64,000 nt of DNA, taken from contig CAMLGC010000001.1 of NCBI GenBank assembly GCA_946479505.1, forward strand, positions 1 through 64,000, in the 5' to 3' direction. A program made the translations under genes and the position numbers. Source of the stretch: an uncultured Sphingomonadaceae bacterium (GTDB lineage Bacteria > Pseudomonadota > Alphaproteobacteria > Sphingomonadales > Sphingomonadaceae). A model generated the notes under the pieces. The model made no database searches. It was given only the letters and a program-made list of their open reading frames with translations, and had not been told where the DNA came from. Below, piece after piece: positions 1 to 8,371 of this stretch; position 1 is the first letter of the stretch; each line of letters begins with the position of its first letter.

Positions 1-132
1 TACGGCTCGGCGATGCGCACCGCGTTCAACGGCTTCGGATCGGACGAGACGGTGATCGTCGACGACGAGCCGATGGCAAGCCTCTACGCCGAATATGAGG
101 CCGAGGTCGCATCGAACGTCGTGACGCTGTAA
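1..132 (+). CDS. C-terminal end of a type III PLP-dependent decarboxylase (ornithine/lysine decarboxylase-like), partial
   Basis: Only the last 43 codons are present; the gene is cut by the left window edge and ends with TAA at 130-132. The segment YGSAMRTAFNGFGSDE resembles the C-terminal AY...FNGF motif of eukaryotic-type ornithine decarboxylases, near the active-site dimer interface. The next gene is deoxyhypusine-synthase-like, and in Alphaproteobacteria the two commonly sit together as a polyamine pair (putrescine formation, then homospermidine or modified polyamine formation). Family assignment is inferred from a short tail plus context and is only moderately sure. Confidence 0.55.
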   Translation, partial: YGSAMRTAFNGFGSDETVIVDDEPMASLYAEYEAEVASNVVTL

Positions 133-152
133 CCAGTCTCACTCCTGCTCTT

Positions 153-250
153 CCCCCCTCCCGCGTGCGGGAGGGGTCGGGGGAGGGCCTGTTCATTTCA
201 ACGGAGCGGCGACACGCCCTCCCCTAGCCCCTCCCGCAAGCGGGAGGGGA
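153..250. repeat. Intergenic palindromic element (two GC-rich hairpins)
   Basis: Two short hairpins, CCCCTCCCGCGTGCGGGAGG near 157-176 and CCCCTCCCGCAAGCGGGAGG near 229-248, bracket a longer inverted pair (GGGGGAGGGC near 178-187 and GCCCTCCCC near 216-224). The whole element fills the gap between the two polyamine genes. It looks like a REP/MITE-like sphingomonad repeat and could act as a transcript stabiliser or attenuator; no T-run follows it. Confidence 0.7.
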
Positions 251-266
251 ATTATGGAGCATCACC

Positions 267-1337
267 ATGTCCGACACCGAATTCGGCACGCCTGCCGCCC
301 CCAACGACGTCCGCAAGGCCGAGCTGCTCGCCAAGACGGTAGAGCATATCGACATCACCAGCTTCGACGCGCGGCCGATCATCGACGCGATGGGCAAGAT
401 GAGCTTCACCAGCCGCGATCTCGCGCGCGCGACGGGCATCTACAACCAGATGCTCGCCGACAAGGAGTGCTCGATCTTCCTCGTCGTCGCGGGCTCGACC
501 TCGGCGGCCGGGTGCATGGACCTCTATGCCGAGCTCGTGCGCTCGAACATGATCGACGGGATCGTCGCCACCGGCGCCACCATCGTCGACATGGATTTCT
601 TCGAAGGGCTTGGCCACAAACACTATCAAGCGCTTGAAATCCCGGACGACAACACGCTGCGCTCGCTCTACATCGACCGCATCTACGACACCTATATCGA
701 CGAGGAGCAGCTCCAGGACTGCGACTTCACGATCAACCAGATCGCCAACGGCCTCGAGCCCAAGGCCTATTCGTCGCGCGCGTTCATTCGCGAGATGGGC
801 AGGTATCTGGTCGAGCACGGCAAGAAGGACAACAGCCTCGTCAAGCTGGCCTACGAGCACGATGTGCCGATCTTCTGCCCGGCCTTCACCGATTCGAGCG
901 CCGGCTTCGGGCTGGTCAAGCACCAAGTCGACGCCATGAAGGCGCAGCGGCCGTATATGACGATCGATTCGATCGCCGATTTCCGGGAGCTCACCGACAT
1001 CAAGATCAAGGCGGGGACGACCGGGCTGCTGATGATCGGCGGCGGGGTGCCCAAGAACTTCATCCAGGACACCGTCGTGTGTGCCGAAATCCTCGGCCAC
1101 GAGGATGTCGAGGTGCACAAATATGCGGTGCAGATCACCGTCGCCGACGTGCGCGACGGCGCGTGCTCGTCTTCGACGCTCAAGGAAGCGGCGAGCTGGG
1201 GCAAGGTATCGACCGCGCTCGAGCAGATGGTGTTCGCCGAGGCGGGCAGCGTGATGCCGCTGCTCGCGTCCGACGCCTATCACCGCGGCCACTGGCGCGA
1301 GCGCACCAAGCGCCGCTGGGGCGCGACCTTCGATTGA
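267..1337 (+). CDS. Deoxyhypusine synthase-family protein (probable homospermidine synthase-type enzyme)
   Basis: This 356-residue protein has the usual length and layout of the deoxyhypusine synthase family, with an NAD-binding Rossmann-like core, FLVVAGSTSAAG near residue 75 and the active-site segment KEAASWGKVS, in which Lys313 matches the lysine that carries the aminobutyl intermediate in the eukaryotic enzyme. Bacteria lack eIF5A, so bacterial members are thought to transfer the aminobutyl group to a polyamine, making homospermidine, rather than to a protein. The start ATG has GGAG 8-11 bases upstream. The preceding partial gene looks like ornithine decarboxylase, which fits a polyamine operon. 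Family is secure; substrate is inferred. Confidence 0.9.
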   Translation: MSDTEFGTPAAPNDVRKAELLAKTVEHIDITSFDARPIIDAMGKMSFTSRDLARATGIYNQMLADKECSIFLVVAGSTSAAGCMDLYAELVRSNMIDGIVATGATIVDMDFFEGLGHKHYQALEIPDDNTLRSLYIDRIYDTYIDEEQLQDCDFTINQIANGLEPKAYSSRAFIREMGRYLVEHGKKDNSLVKLAYEHDVPIFCPAFTDSSAGFGLVKHQVDAMKAQRPYMTIDSIADFRELTDIKIKAGTTGLLMIGGGVPKNFIQDTVVCAEILGHEDVEVHKYAVQITVADVRDGACSSSTLKEAASWGKVSTALEQMVFAEAGSVMPLLASDAYHRGHWRERTKRRWGATFD

Positions 1338-1343
1338 TTATGC

Positions 1344-1424
1344 GCTCCTGCGAAAGAAGGAGCCCAGAATTGCAGGCGTTGCGCTTAGCAACTCTGGGTT
1401 CCCGCTTTCGCGGGAACACGAGCG
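1344..1424. repeat. Palindromic repeat between convergent genes (GCTCCTGCG...CGCGGGAACACGAGC type)
   Basis: Two hairpins, GCTCCTGCGAAAGAAGGAGC near 1344-1363 and TTCCCGCTTTCGCGGGAA near 1399-1416, face each other through CCCAGA...TCTGGG. A shortened relative of the same element appears inside mobA at 5312-5364. Here it lies between two converging genes and could serve as a bidirectional transcript end. Confidence 0.75.
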
Positions 1425-1430
1425 CGAGCG

Positions 1431-2399
1431 TTACTCCGCCGCTTCGGCGACCTTCTCGAAATCTGCTTCGGCGAGGAACTTCTCGGCGTCGAGCGCGGCC
1501 ATGCAGCCGGTGCCCGCGGCGGTGACCGCCTGGCGATAGATCTTGTCCATCACGTCGCCGCACGCGAACACGCCGGGAATGCTGGTGCGCGTGCTCCCCG
1601 TCTCGACCTTGATGTAGCTGTCGGCATCGAGTTCCAGATGTCCGCGGAACAGCTCGGTGGCGGGATGGTGGCCGATCGCGACGAAGCCGCCCTCGACATC
1701 GAGCGTCGACAGCGCGCCCGTCACGGTGTCCTTGAGCTCGAGCGCGACCAGCCCCTCAGGCGCCCCGCCGCCGACGAAGCGGTGAACCTCCGTGTTCCAG
1801 AGCACGTTGACGCCCTTATGCGCGAACAGCCGCTCCTGGAGGATCTTCTCCGCGCGCAGGCTGTCGCGGCGGTGGATCAGGGTGACGTCGGGCGAATGGT
1901 TGGTGAGGTACAGCGCCTCCTCGACCGCGGTGTTGCCGCCGCCGATCACTGCCACCTTCTTGCCGCGATAGAAGAAGCCGTCGCACGTCGCGCAGGCGGA
2001 GACGCCCTTGCCCTTCATCGCCTCCTCGCTGTCGAGCCCGAGCCACTTGGCCTGCGCGCCGGTCGCGATCACGAGCACGTCGCCTTCATAGATGTCCCCG
2101 CCGTCGCCGACGAGGCGGAAGGGCCGGCGCGTCAGGTCGACATCGACGATCGTGTCCCACACCAGCGTCGTGCCGACATGCTCGGCCTGTTTCTGCATCT
2201 GCTCCATCAGCCACGGGCCCTGGATCACGTCGGCGAAGCCCGGATAGTTCTCGACGTCGGTGGTGGTCATAAGCTGCCCGCCGGGCTGGATGCCCTGGAC
2301 GAGGATCGGCTTCATCCCGGCCCGCGCTCCGTAGATCGCGGCGGAAAGCCCCGCGGGGCCGGAACCGAGGATGAGCATACGAGTCGAGTGCGTGGCCAT
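1431..2399 (-). CDS. trxB: Thioredoxin reductase
   Basis: The product (322 residues) reduces thioredoxin with NADPH through FAD and a redox disulfide in the cytoplasm. It has the N-terminal FAD motif GSGPAGLSAAIYGARAG (residues 13-29), the active-site pair CATC at 136-139 followed by DGFF, the NADPH motif VIGGGNTAVEEALYL and the C-terminal FAD motif GVFACGDVMD. The start was set at the ATG at 2399, just before THSTRMLILGSG; an upstream in-frame ATG at 2456 would add 19 residues reading into the neighbouring repeat and is unlikely. It converges with the deoxyhypusine-synthase-like gene across a palindromic element. Confidence 0.95.
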   Translation of the reverse strand: MATHSTRMLILGSGPAGLSAAIYGARAGMKPILVQGIQPGGQLMTTTDVENYPGFADVIQGPWLMEQMQKQAEHVGTTLVWDTIVDVDLTRRPFRLVGDGGDIYEGDVLVIATGAQAKWLGLDSEEAMKGKGVSACATCDGFFYRGKKVAVIGGGNTAVEEALYLTNHSPDVTLIHRRDSLRAEKILQERLFAHKGVNVLWNTEVHRFVGGGAPEGLVALELKDTVTGALSTLDVEGGFVAIGHHPATELFRGHLELDADSYIKVETGSTRTSIPGVFACGDVMDKIYRQAVTAAGTGCMAALDAEKFLAEADFEKVAEAAE

Positions 2400-2423
2400 G
2401 AAACAGTCCTGCGTGATTTCCCC

Positions 2424-2494
2424 CGTTCGTTCGAGCGCAGTCGAGAAACGCTTCATCGGCTTCCGACGTGTCTCGACGTCGCTCGAAACGAACG
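2424..2494. repeat. Imperfect palindromic repeat, CGTTCGTTCGAGCG...CGCTCGAAACGAACG type
   Basis: The arm CGTTCGTTCGAGCGCAGTCG (from 2424) is complementary, with a few differences, to TCGACGTCGCTCGAAACGAA (from 2473). The TCGAGAAACGC...GTGTCTCGA core is a familiar sphingomonad intergenic repeat. It sits between the divergent trxB and molybdo-oxidoreductase genes, so it lies within or beside their promoters. Confidence 0.75.
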
Positions 2495-2629
2495 GCGGCG
2501 TTGTCGGAACCGCTCTAGAGATGAAGGCTCCGCTGTTGCAACATGGGAAAAGGTGCCCGGCACCGAACGCTCAGAAATGCTTTGCACGACCCTCGTTTGA
2601 GTTGCACCTTGAAGCCAAGGAGAGCGCAT

Positions 2630-4915
2630 ATGGCGGACCGCGACATCGACACCACGCCCTACAAGGGCCCGGCGGGCGGCTGGGGCTCGATGAAGTCGGT
2701 CGCGAAGATCATCGCGAAGGAGAAGCTGCCGCCCGCCGAAGCGCTCCAGCTTTCGCGCCAGAACAAGCCCGAAGGCTTCATGTGCGTGAGTTGCGCCTGG
2801 GGAAAGCCGCGCGAGCCGCACATCGCCGAATTCTGCGAGAACGGCGCCAAGGCGACCGCCTGGGAGCTGACCAGCCTTCGCGTCACGCCCGATTTCTTCC
2901 AACAACACAGCCTCACCGAGCTGCGCACCTGGCCCGACCACGACCTTGAACAGGCGGGCCGACTGACGCATCCGATGCGCTACGACGACGCCACCGACAA
3001 ATATGTCGCGGTGAGCTGGGCCGAGGCATTCGAGGATATCGGCGCACATTTGAAGACCTACGATCCCAAGAAGGTCGTCTTCTATGCCTCGGGCCGCGCG
3101 AGCCTCGAAACCTCGTACATGTATTCGCTGCTCGCGCGGATGTACGGCAGCCACAACCTGCCCGACAGCTCGAACATGTGCCACGAGACCACGTCCGTGG
3201 GCTTGAAGTCGGCGATCGGTTCGCCGGTCGGCACGATCCATCTCGAAGATTACGACGAGTGCGACGCGATCTTCTTCTTCGGCCAGAATACCGGCTCGAA
3301 CAGCCCGCGCTTCTTGCATCCCTTGCAGAAATGCGCCGAGCGCGGGGTCGAGATCGTCACCTTCAACCCCTTGAAGGAACGCGGGCTCGAACGCTTCATC
3401 AACCCGCAGAACCCGGTGCAGATGCTCACGCGGCGCGCGACGCCGATCTCGAGCCAGTACCACCAGGTGAAGACCGGCGGCGACATCGCGGCGATCATGG
3501 GCATGTGCAAATACACGATCGAGGCGGACGATGCGGCACGCGCCGCGGGCGAACCGCCGGTGCTCGATCACGACTTCATTGCCCAGCATACCAAAGGCTT
3601 CGATGCCTTTGCCAAGAAGGCACGCGAGACGAGCTGGGACGACATCGTCACCGAAAGCGGCCTGCCCCGCGACGCGATCGAGGCGGCCGCGGCCACCTAT
3701 TGCCGCTCGGACAGGGTGATCGCGGTCTACGGGATGGGACTCACCCAGCACCGCAATGGCATCGACAACGTCCACATGCTCGTCAACCTGATGCTGCTGC
3801 GCGGGAACATCGGCAAGCCCGGCGCGGGGATGGGGCCGGTGCGTGGCCATTCGAACGTCCAGGGCCAGCGCACCGTCGGCATTACCGAGAAGCCCGAGCT
3901 TGCCCCGCTCGATCTGCTCAAGAAACTGTATGACTTCGAGCCGCCCAGGGAAAAAGGCTGGGACACCGTCGCCGCCTGCGAAGCGATCCGCGACGGCACG
4001 TGCCAAGCGTTCATCCAATTGGGCGGCAACTTCCTGCGCGCGATCCCCGAGAGCGCGCAGACCGAGGAGAGCTGGGCGAAGCTCCCGCTCACCGTCCATA
4101 TCGCGACCAAGCTCAACCGCTCGCACCTCGTGCCGGGCAAGACCTGCTACCTGCTCCCCTGCCTCGGCCGGATCGAGGCGGACATGCAGGCCACCGGCCC
4201 GCAGGCGGTGACGATCGAGGACTCGTTCAGCAATATCTATGGCTCGCGCGGCAAGGCGAGCCCCGCCAGCCCGCACCTCCTCTCCGAACCCGCAATCGTC
4301 GCCGGCATCGCCAGGGCGACGCTCGCGCCCAATCCCAAGGTGCCGTGGGACGACTGGGTGGGCGATTACGCCACGGTCCGCGACGCGATCGAGGCGACCT
4401 ATCCCGACAAGTTCAAGGACTTCAACCAGCGGCTGTGGACTCCAGGCGGCTTCTGGAAGGGCAACAAGGCCGCACATCGCGAATGGGCGACCGAAAGCGG
4501 CAAGGCCGAATTCAATGTCCCCGAGGAACTGCGCTCGACCGGGTTCGCCGACGCGCCCGGCCGCTATCGGCTGATGACCTTGCGCTCGAACGACCAGTTC
4601 AACACCACGATCTACGGCTATCACGATCGCTTCCGCGGGATCGAAGGAACGCGCGACATCGTGTTGATGAACAAGGAGGATATGGCGCGTGAGAAGGTGA
4701 CTGACGGCGACGAGATCGCGCTCGTCAGCGATGCCGGCGACAATGTGCTTCGCCGCGTCGAGGGCCTGCGCGTCGTCGCCTATGAGATCCCCGAAGGCTG
4801 CCTCGGCGCCTATTATCCCGAGTGCAACCCGCTGATCCCGCTCGCGCACCACGCCAAGGAAAGCCACGTCCCCGCGGGCAAATCGGTGCCGGTGCGGATC
4901 GAGGCAGCGCGCTGA
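2630..4915 (+). CDS. FdhF/YdeP-family molybdopterin oxidoreductase (formate dehydrogenase H-like)
   Basis: The 761-residue protein belongs to the DMSO reductase superfamily, in the branch of E. coli YdeP and FdhF-like alpha subunits. It has an N-terminal CX2CX13C pattern (Cys52, Cys55, Cys69), a likely Mo-ligand Cys184 in SNMCHETTSVGL, the cofactor motif GQNTGSNSPR and a C-terminal dinucleotide-binding region (LRSNDQFNTTIYGYHDR). No beta or gamma subunit follows, so it is probably soluble with an unknown electron partner; formate as substrate is not established. Start ATG 2630 has AAGGAG eight bases upstream; a longer frame from 2543 lacks support. Its stop overlaps mobA, and fdhD follows, which fits a cofactor-plus-enzyme operon. 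Confidence 0.9.
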   Translation: MADRDIDTTPYKGPAGGWGSMKSVAKIIAKEKLPPAEALQLSRQNKPEGFMCVSCAWGKPREPHIAEFCENGAKATAWELTSLRVTPDFFQQHSLTELRTWPDHDLEQAGRLTHPMRYDDATDKYVAVSWAEAFEDIGAHLKTYDPKKVVFYASGRASLETSYMYSLLARMYGSHNLPDSSNMCHETTSVGLKSAIGSPVGTIHLEDYDECDAIFFFGQNTGSNSPRFLHPLQKCAERGVEIVTFNPLKERGLERFINPQNPVQMLTRRATPISSQYHQVKTGGDIAAIMGMCKYTIEADDAARAAGEPPVLDHDFIAQHTKGFDAFAKKARETSWDDIVTESGLPRDAIEAAAATYCRSDRVIAVYGMGLTQHRNGIDNVHMLVNLMLLRGNIGKPGAGMGPVRGHSNVQGQRTVGITEKPELAPLDLLKKLYDFEPPREKGWDTVAACEAIRDGTCQAFIQLGGNFLRAIPESAQTEESWAKLPLTVHIATKLNRSHLVPGKTCYLLPCLGRIEADMQATGPQAVTIEDSFSNIYGSRGKASPASPHLLSEPAIVAGIARATLAPNPKVPWDDWVGDYATVRDAIEATYPDKFKDFNQRLWTPGGFWKGNKAAHREWATESGKAEFNVPEELRSTGFADAPGRYRLMTLRSNDQFNTTIYGYHDRFRGIEGTRDIVLMNKEDMAREKVTDGDEIALVSDAGDNVLRRVEGLRVVAYEIPEGCLGAYYPECNPLIPLAHHAKESHVPAGKSVPVRIEAAR

Positions 4916-5484
4916 TCCTCGGCGCGGTCATCGCCGGCGGCGCCGCGAGCCGCTTCGGCAGCGACAAGGCGCTCGCCGAGTGGGGTGGCAAGCGGCTGAT
5001 CGACCACGCGGCCGACGCGCTGCGCGGCCATGTGGACGCGCTGGTGGTGTGCGGGCGCGACCTGTCGGGCTGGACATGCCTCGCCGACCGTCCCCGGCCC
5101 AGCGTCGGCCCGCTCGGCGGGATCGCCGCCGCGCTCGCGCACGCCCGGACGCACGGCTTCGCCTCGGTCTTGACGATCGGCTGCGACATGCCGCGCGTGC
5201 CGGCGGCGTTGCTGGCGAAACTCGCAACCGCTCTCCCCAGCTATTGCGCCGACGCCCCTATCCTCGGCCACTGGCCGGCATCCGAGGCCGATGCCCTGAT
5301 TCGTCACCTAAGTGTTCCCGCGCCGGCGGGACCCCAGCTCAGCCTCCCGCCCGCGCGGGAGCACAAACCAAAAGCCGCGGCTCTCTCGATCCGTCGCTGG
5401 GCCGAGGCGATCGACGCGACGCCGGTCCCCGCGCCCGCCCCACTCGCCAACATCAACACCCCGGCGGACCTCGCGGCGTTATGA
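4912..5484 (+). CDS. mobA: Molybdenum cofactor guanylyltransferase
   Basis: MobA joins GMP to molybdopterin to make the bis-MGD cofactor needed by the upstream enzyme. Diagnostic motifs are ILGAVIAGGAASRFGSDKAL at the N terminus, VGPLGGIAAAL, and GCDMPRVP with its metal-binding Asp. The start is unusual: the conserved domain begins at a CTG (4912) whose last bases form the TGA of the preceding gene, with GAGG upstream; the only standard alternative is a GTG at 4822, deep in the preceding gene, which adds 30 unconserved residues. The C-terminal third carries an extra segment of about 18 residues encoded by a palindromic repeat (5312-5364) before SIRRWAEAI. Its stop overlaps the fdhD start (ATGA). 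Confidence 0.85.
   Translation: MILGAVIAGGAASRFGSDKALAEWGGKRLIDHAADALRGHVDALVVCGRDLSGWTCLADRPRPSVGPLGGIAAALAHARTHGFASVLTIGCDMPRVPAALLAKLATALPSYCADAPILGHWPASEADALIRHLSVPAPAGPQLSLPPAREHKPKAAALSIRRWAEAIDATPVPAPAPLANINTPADLAAL
5312..5364. repeat. Palindromic element inserted in frame within mobA
   Basis: GTGTTCCCGCGC (5312-5323) pairs with GCGCGGGAGCAC (5353-5364), with one G-U type mismatch, and an inner pair GGCGGGA / TCCCGCC flanks CCCAGCTCAGC. The reverse complement matches the layout of the intergenic repeat at 1344-1424. The mobA frame stays open and reads it as SVPAPAGPQLSLPPAREH. Confidence 0.7.
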
Positions 5485-6293
5485 CGTCATCGCGCCCCGA
5501 ACCGCTGACGATCCTGACGCCCACCGGCACGCAGCCGGGCGCACGCGAGATCGCGGTCGAGGCCCCCGTCGCGATCGAGGTCAACGGCCTCGGCTATGCG
5601 GTGATGATGATGACACCCGCCGCGCTCCTCGAGTTCGCCACCGGCTTCATGCTCACCGAACGCCTCGCCGACACCGCCGCCGACATCTGTGACATCGACG
5701 TCGCCACCCCTCCCGCGGGAACCATCGTCCGCGTCATTCTCGCCGAACGATGCGCCGAACGCATCCACGACCGGGTTCGTCATCGCAGCAGCGACACCGG
5801 CTGCGGCCTGTGCGGCATCGCCGGGCTCGAGCAGGTCGTCCGCCCCGTTGCCGCCCCGCCGCCGTGTCCAACGATAGCGCCGCCCGCGCTCTTCGCCGCG
5901 CTCGCCGCCTTGCGCGATGCCCAGCCGCTCAACCGCGCGACCGGCGCGGTCCACGCCGCCGCCGCGTGCGACCGCGATGGCCGCATCCTCGCCGCGTTCG
6001 AGGATGTCGGCCGCCACAACGCGCTCGACAAGCTGATCGGTCACGCCGCGCGCGCCGACACCACGCTCGACGGCTTCCTCCTCGTCACCTCGCGGATCAG
6101 CTTCGAAATGGTCGACAAGGCGTTGGTCGCGCGCGCGCCGTTGCTGGTCGGCATCTCCGCCCCGACGACGATGGCGATCGACCACGCGCGCGCGCACGGC
6201 CTCACCCTCGTGGCGCTCGCGCGCGACGATGCGATGCTGGTGGCGAACGATCCTTTCGGGGCTTTCACGGTTGGTAGCGGAGGAGGGACTTGA
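5481..6293 (+). CDS. fdhD: Formate dehydrogenase accessory sulfurtransferase FdhD
   Basis: FdhD passes sulfur from a cysteine desulfurase to the Mo/W-bis-MGD cofactor, which formate dehydrogenase-type enzymes need for activity. The 270-residue product shows the family motifs: EFATGFMLTE near residue 55, the sulfur-carrying CGLCG (TGCGLCGIAG), AVHAAAACD and FEDVGRHNALDKLIG. It starts at ATG 5481, overlapping the mobA stop. The last seven codons run into a tRNA-Met gene on the other strand, so the C-terminal tail is fixed by the tRNA sequence. Confidence 0.93.
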   Translation: MTSSRPEPLTILTPTGTQPGAREIAVEAPVAIEVNGLGYAVMMMTPAALLEFATGFMLTERLADTAADICDIDVATPPAGTIVRVILAERCAERIHDRVRHRSSDTGCGLCGIAGLEQVVRPVAAPPPCPTIAPPALFAALAALRDAQPLNRATGAVHAAAACDRDGRILAAFEDVGRHNALDKLIGHAARADTTLDGFLLVTSRISFEMVDKALVARAPLLVGISAPTTMAIDHARAHGLTLVALARDDAMLVANDPFGAFTVGSGGGT

Positions 6294-6348
6294 ACCCCCG
6301 ACACGCGGATTATGATTCCGCTGCTCTAACCAGCTGAGCTACTCCGCC
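6272..6348 (-). tRNA. tRNA-Met (anticodon CAT, elongator type)
   Basis: Read on the minus strand, the 77-nt gene starts GGCGGAGTAGCTCAGCTGG, has the anticodon arm CGGAATCATAATCCG with CAT, the T arm GGGGGTTCAAGTCCC, and an encoded CCA end. The acceptor stem GGCGGAG pairs with CTCCGCT. Its first base pairs normally (G1-C72), unlike initiator tRNA, so an elongator tRNA is most likely. The 3' end overlaps 22 bp of fdhD, which runs the other way. Confidence 0.95.
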
Positions 6349-6369
6349 ACGCTCTCCGTGGAGGCGCGG

Positions 6370-6398
6370 CCTATAGAAAGCCGATCGGGGACGGTCAA
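6370..6398 (-). promoter_or_regulatory. Sigma-70-type promoter for tRNA-Met
   Basis: On the minus strand, TTGACC (6398-6393), a 17-base spacer and TATAGG (6375-6370) make a near-consensus promoter. Transcription would begin about 15-20 bases before the tRNA 5' end at 6348. Confidence 0.7.
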
Positions 6399-6418
6399 GC
6401 GGCCCCCGCTCGCGGTCC

Positions 6419-8371
6419 TCAAATCTCCACCTGGCTACCGAGTTCGACCACGCGATTGGTGGGCAGGCGGAAGAATTCCATCGCGCTTTCCGCGTTTCTG
6501 AGCATCCATGCGAACAGCTTCTCGCGCCATAGCATCATGCCTGGCCGCGCCGCGGGAAGCAGCGTCTGGCGCGCGAGGAAGAAGCTGGTGTCCATCATCT
6601 TGAAGTCCGCGCCGCAGCTATGGACGCGCGCGAGCGCCGCGGGCACGTCGGCTTCCTGCATGAAGCCGTAACGGATAATCATGCGGTGGAAGCCCTGGCC
6701 GAGATCCTCGAGCGTCAGCCGCTCGGCCTCTCCGACATAGGGCTCGTCGGCGATCTTCACGGTCAGCAGGATCACGCGTTCGTGGAGCACCTTGTTGTGC
6801 TTGAGATTGTGGAGCAGCGCGTGCGGCACCCCCTCCGGCGTCGAGGTCATGAACACCGCGGTGCCGGGCACGCGCGAGGCGGCGTTGGCGGCGGATTGGA
6901 TGAACACCTTGATCGGCATCGCCGCCTCGCGCAGCCGCTCGATCATGAGCTGGCGGCCCTTGGCCCAGGTGGTGAGCACGGCGAAGATGATGAGGCCGAC
7001 CAGCAGCGGGAACCAGCCGCCCGACGGCACCTTGGTGAGGTTCGCGGTGAAATAGGCGCCGTCGACGAGGACGAAGAGCGCGAGCAGCGGCACCGCGTAA
7101 TAAACCGGCCAGTTCCACAGCCGGAACAGCACCACCGCGAGCAGGCAGGTGTCGATCAGCATCGCGCCCGTCACCGCGATGCCATAGGCCGAGGTGAGAT
7201 TCGACGAGGTCTGGAAGAACAGCACGAGCAGGATGACCATCGTCATCAGCAGCCAGTTGACCAGCGGGATGTAGATCTGCCCCGCGGTCGCCGCGCTGGT
7301 GTGCTCGATGCGCAGCCGCGGGATGAAGCCGAGCTGGATCGCCTGCTGCGTCACCGAGAAGGCGCCGGTGATGACCGCCTGGCTGGCGATAATCGCCGCC
7401 GCCGTCGCGAGGATCACGAGCGGGAGCTGAAGGCTTGTCGGCGCGAGCATGTAGAACGGGCTTTCGAGCGCGGTCGGCCCTTCGCGGAACAGCAGCGCGC
7501 CCTGCCCCATATAATTGCAGACCAACGCCGGCAGCACGAACACCAGCCACGAAATGCGGATCGGGTTGCGCCCGAAATGCCCCATATCGGCATAGAGCGC
7601 CTCGGCGCCCGTCACCGCGAGCACGACCGAGCCCAATGCGAGGAAGGCGCTCAGGCTGTCGGAGAGGAAGAAGCGCACCGCATAGGTGGGCGACAGCGCC
7701 CACAATATGCCCGGCGTATGGACGATGCTGATGACGCCGAGCACCGCGATCACTGCGAAATAGAAGAGCATCACCGGCCCGAAGAACGCGCCCACGCGCG
7801 CGGTGCCGCCGCTCTGGATCGCGAACAGGGCGACGAGAATGACGATTGCGATCGGCATCACCAGCCCGCCCAGCGCGGGCGCGGCGATCGCAAGCCCCTC
7901 GACCGCGCCGAGCACGGTAACGGCGGGGGTAATCATGCTGTCGCCGTAGAACAACGCGGTTGCGAACACACCGAGCAGGATGATGCCGCGCGTCCAGCGC
8001 TTGCTCGCGGTGCGCCCCGACACGAGCGCGAGCAGCGCCAGGCTGCCGCCCTCGCCCTTGTTGTCCGCGCGCATGATGATCGAGACGTATTTGAGCGTCA
8101 CCACGATCATCATCGACCAGAACATCAGGCTGACGACGCCCATGATGTGCGCGGCATCGAGCGTGAGCGGGTGATGCCCCGCAAAGGTCTCGCGGAAGGC
8201 GTAGAGCGGGCTCGTGCCGATATCGCCGAACACGACGCCGATCGCGCCGACCGCGAGCTTGACCAGCCCCTGCTGGTGATGGCCGTGCCCCGGCGCGCCG
8301 GTGTCCTCGGCCTGCGCGAGGTCGGCCGAGGGGGGCGGCGGAAGCCCCGCGCTGTCGGTGCTGCTGGTCAC
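6419..8371 (-). CDS. kup: Low-affinity potassium transporter Kup
   Basis: The 650-residue membrane protein is a KUP/HAK/KT family K+/H+ symporter. The N terminus has the family signature [19 protein letters not shown] near residue 40, followed by about twelve membrane segments (for example [18 protein letters not shown]) and a cytoplasmic C-terminal domain. Length matches the family (about 620-650). The start is a GTG at 8371, overlapping the stop of a short upstream frame (8368-8466), so translation may be coupled. The first 30 residues are a hydrophilic, proline-rich tail. Confidence 0.95.
   Translation of the reverse strand: MTSSTDSAGLPPPPSADLAQAEDTGAPGHGHHQQGLVKLAVGAIGVVFGDIGTSPLYAFRETFAGHHPLTLDAAHIMGVVSLMFWSMMIVVTLKYVSIIMRADNKGEGGSLALLALVSGRTASKRWTRGIILLGVFATALFYGDSMITPAVTVLGAVEGLAIAAPALGGLVMPIAIVILVALFAIQSGGTARVGAFFGPVMLFYFAVIAVLGVISIVHTPGILWALSPTYAVRFFLSDSLSAFLALGSVVLAVTGAEALYADMGHFGRNPIRISWLVFVLPALVCNYMGQGALLFREGPTALESPFYMLAPTSLQLPLVILATAAAIIASQAVITGAFSVTQQAIQLGFIPRLRIEHTSAATAGQIYIPLVNWLLMTMVILLVLFFQTSSNLTSAYGIAVTGAMLIDTCLLAVVLFRLWNWPVYYAVPLLALFVLVDGAYFTANLTKVPSGGWFPLLVGLIIFAVLTTWAKGRQLMIERLREAAMPIKVFIQSAANAASRVPGTAVFMTSTPEGVPHALLHNLKHNKVLHERVILLTVKIADEPYVGEAERLTLEDLGQGFHRMIIRYGFMQEADVPAALARVHSCGADFKMMDTSFFLARQTLLPAARPGMMLWREKLFAWMLRNAESAMEFFRLPTNRVVELGSQVEI

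Noticed and set aside
2453..4867. Long minus-strand frame opposite the FdhF-like gene
   Set aside because: Same pattern: antisense to a conserved enzyme and strongly Arg/His-rich.
1344..5364. CRISPR-like repeats
   Set aside because: The palindromes are dispersed, differ in family and are not spaced as an array; no cas genes are present.
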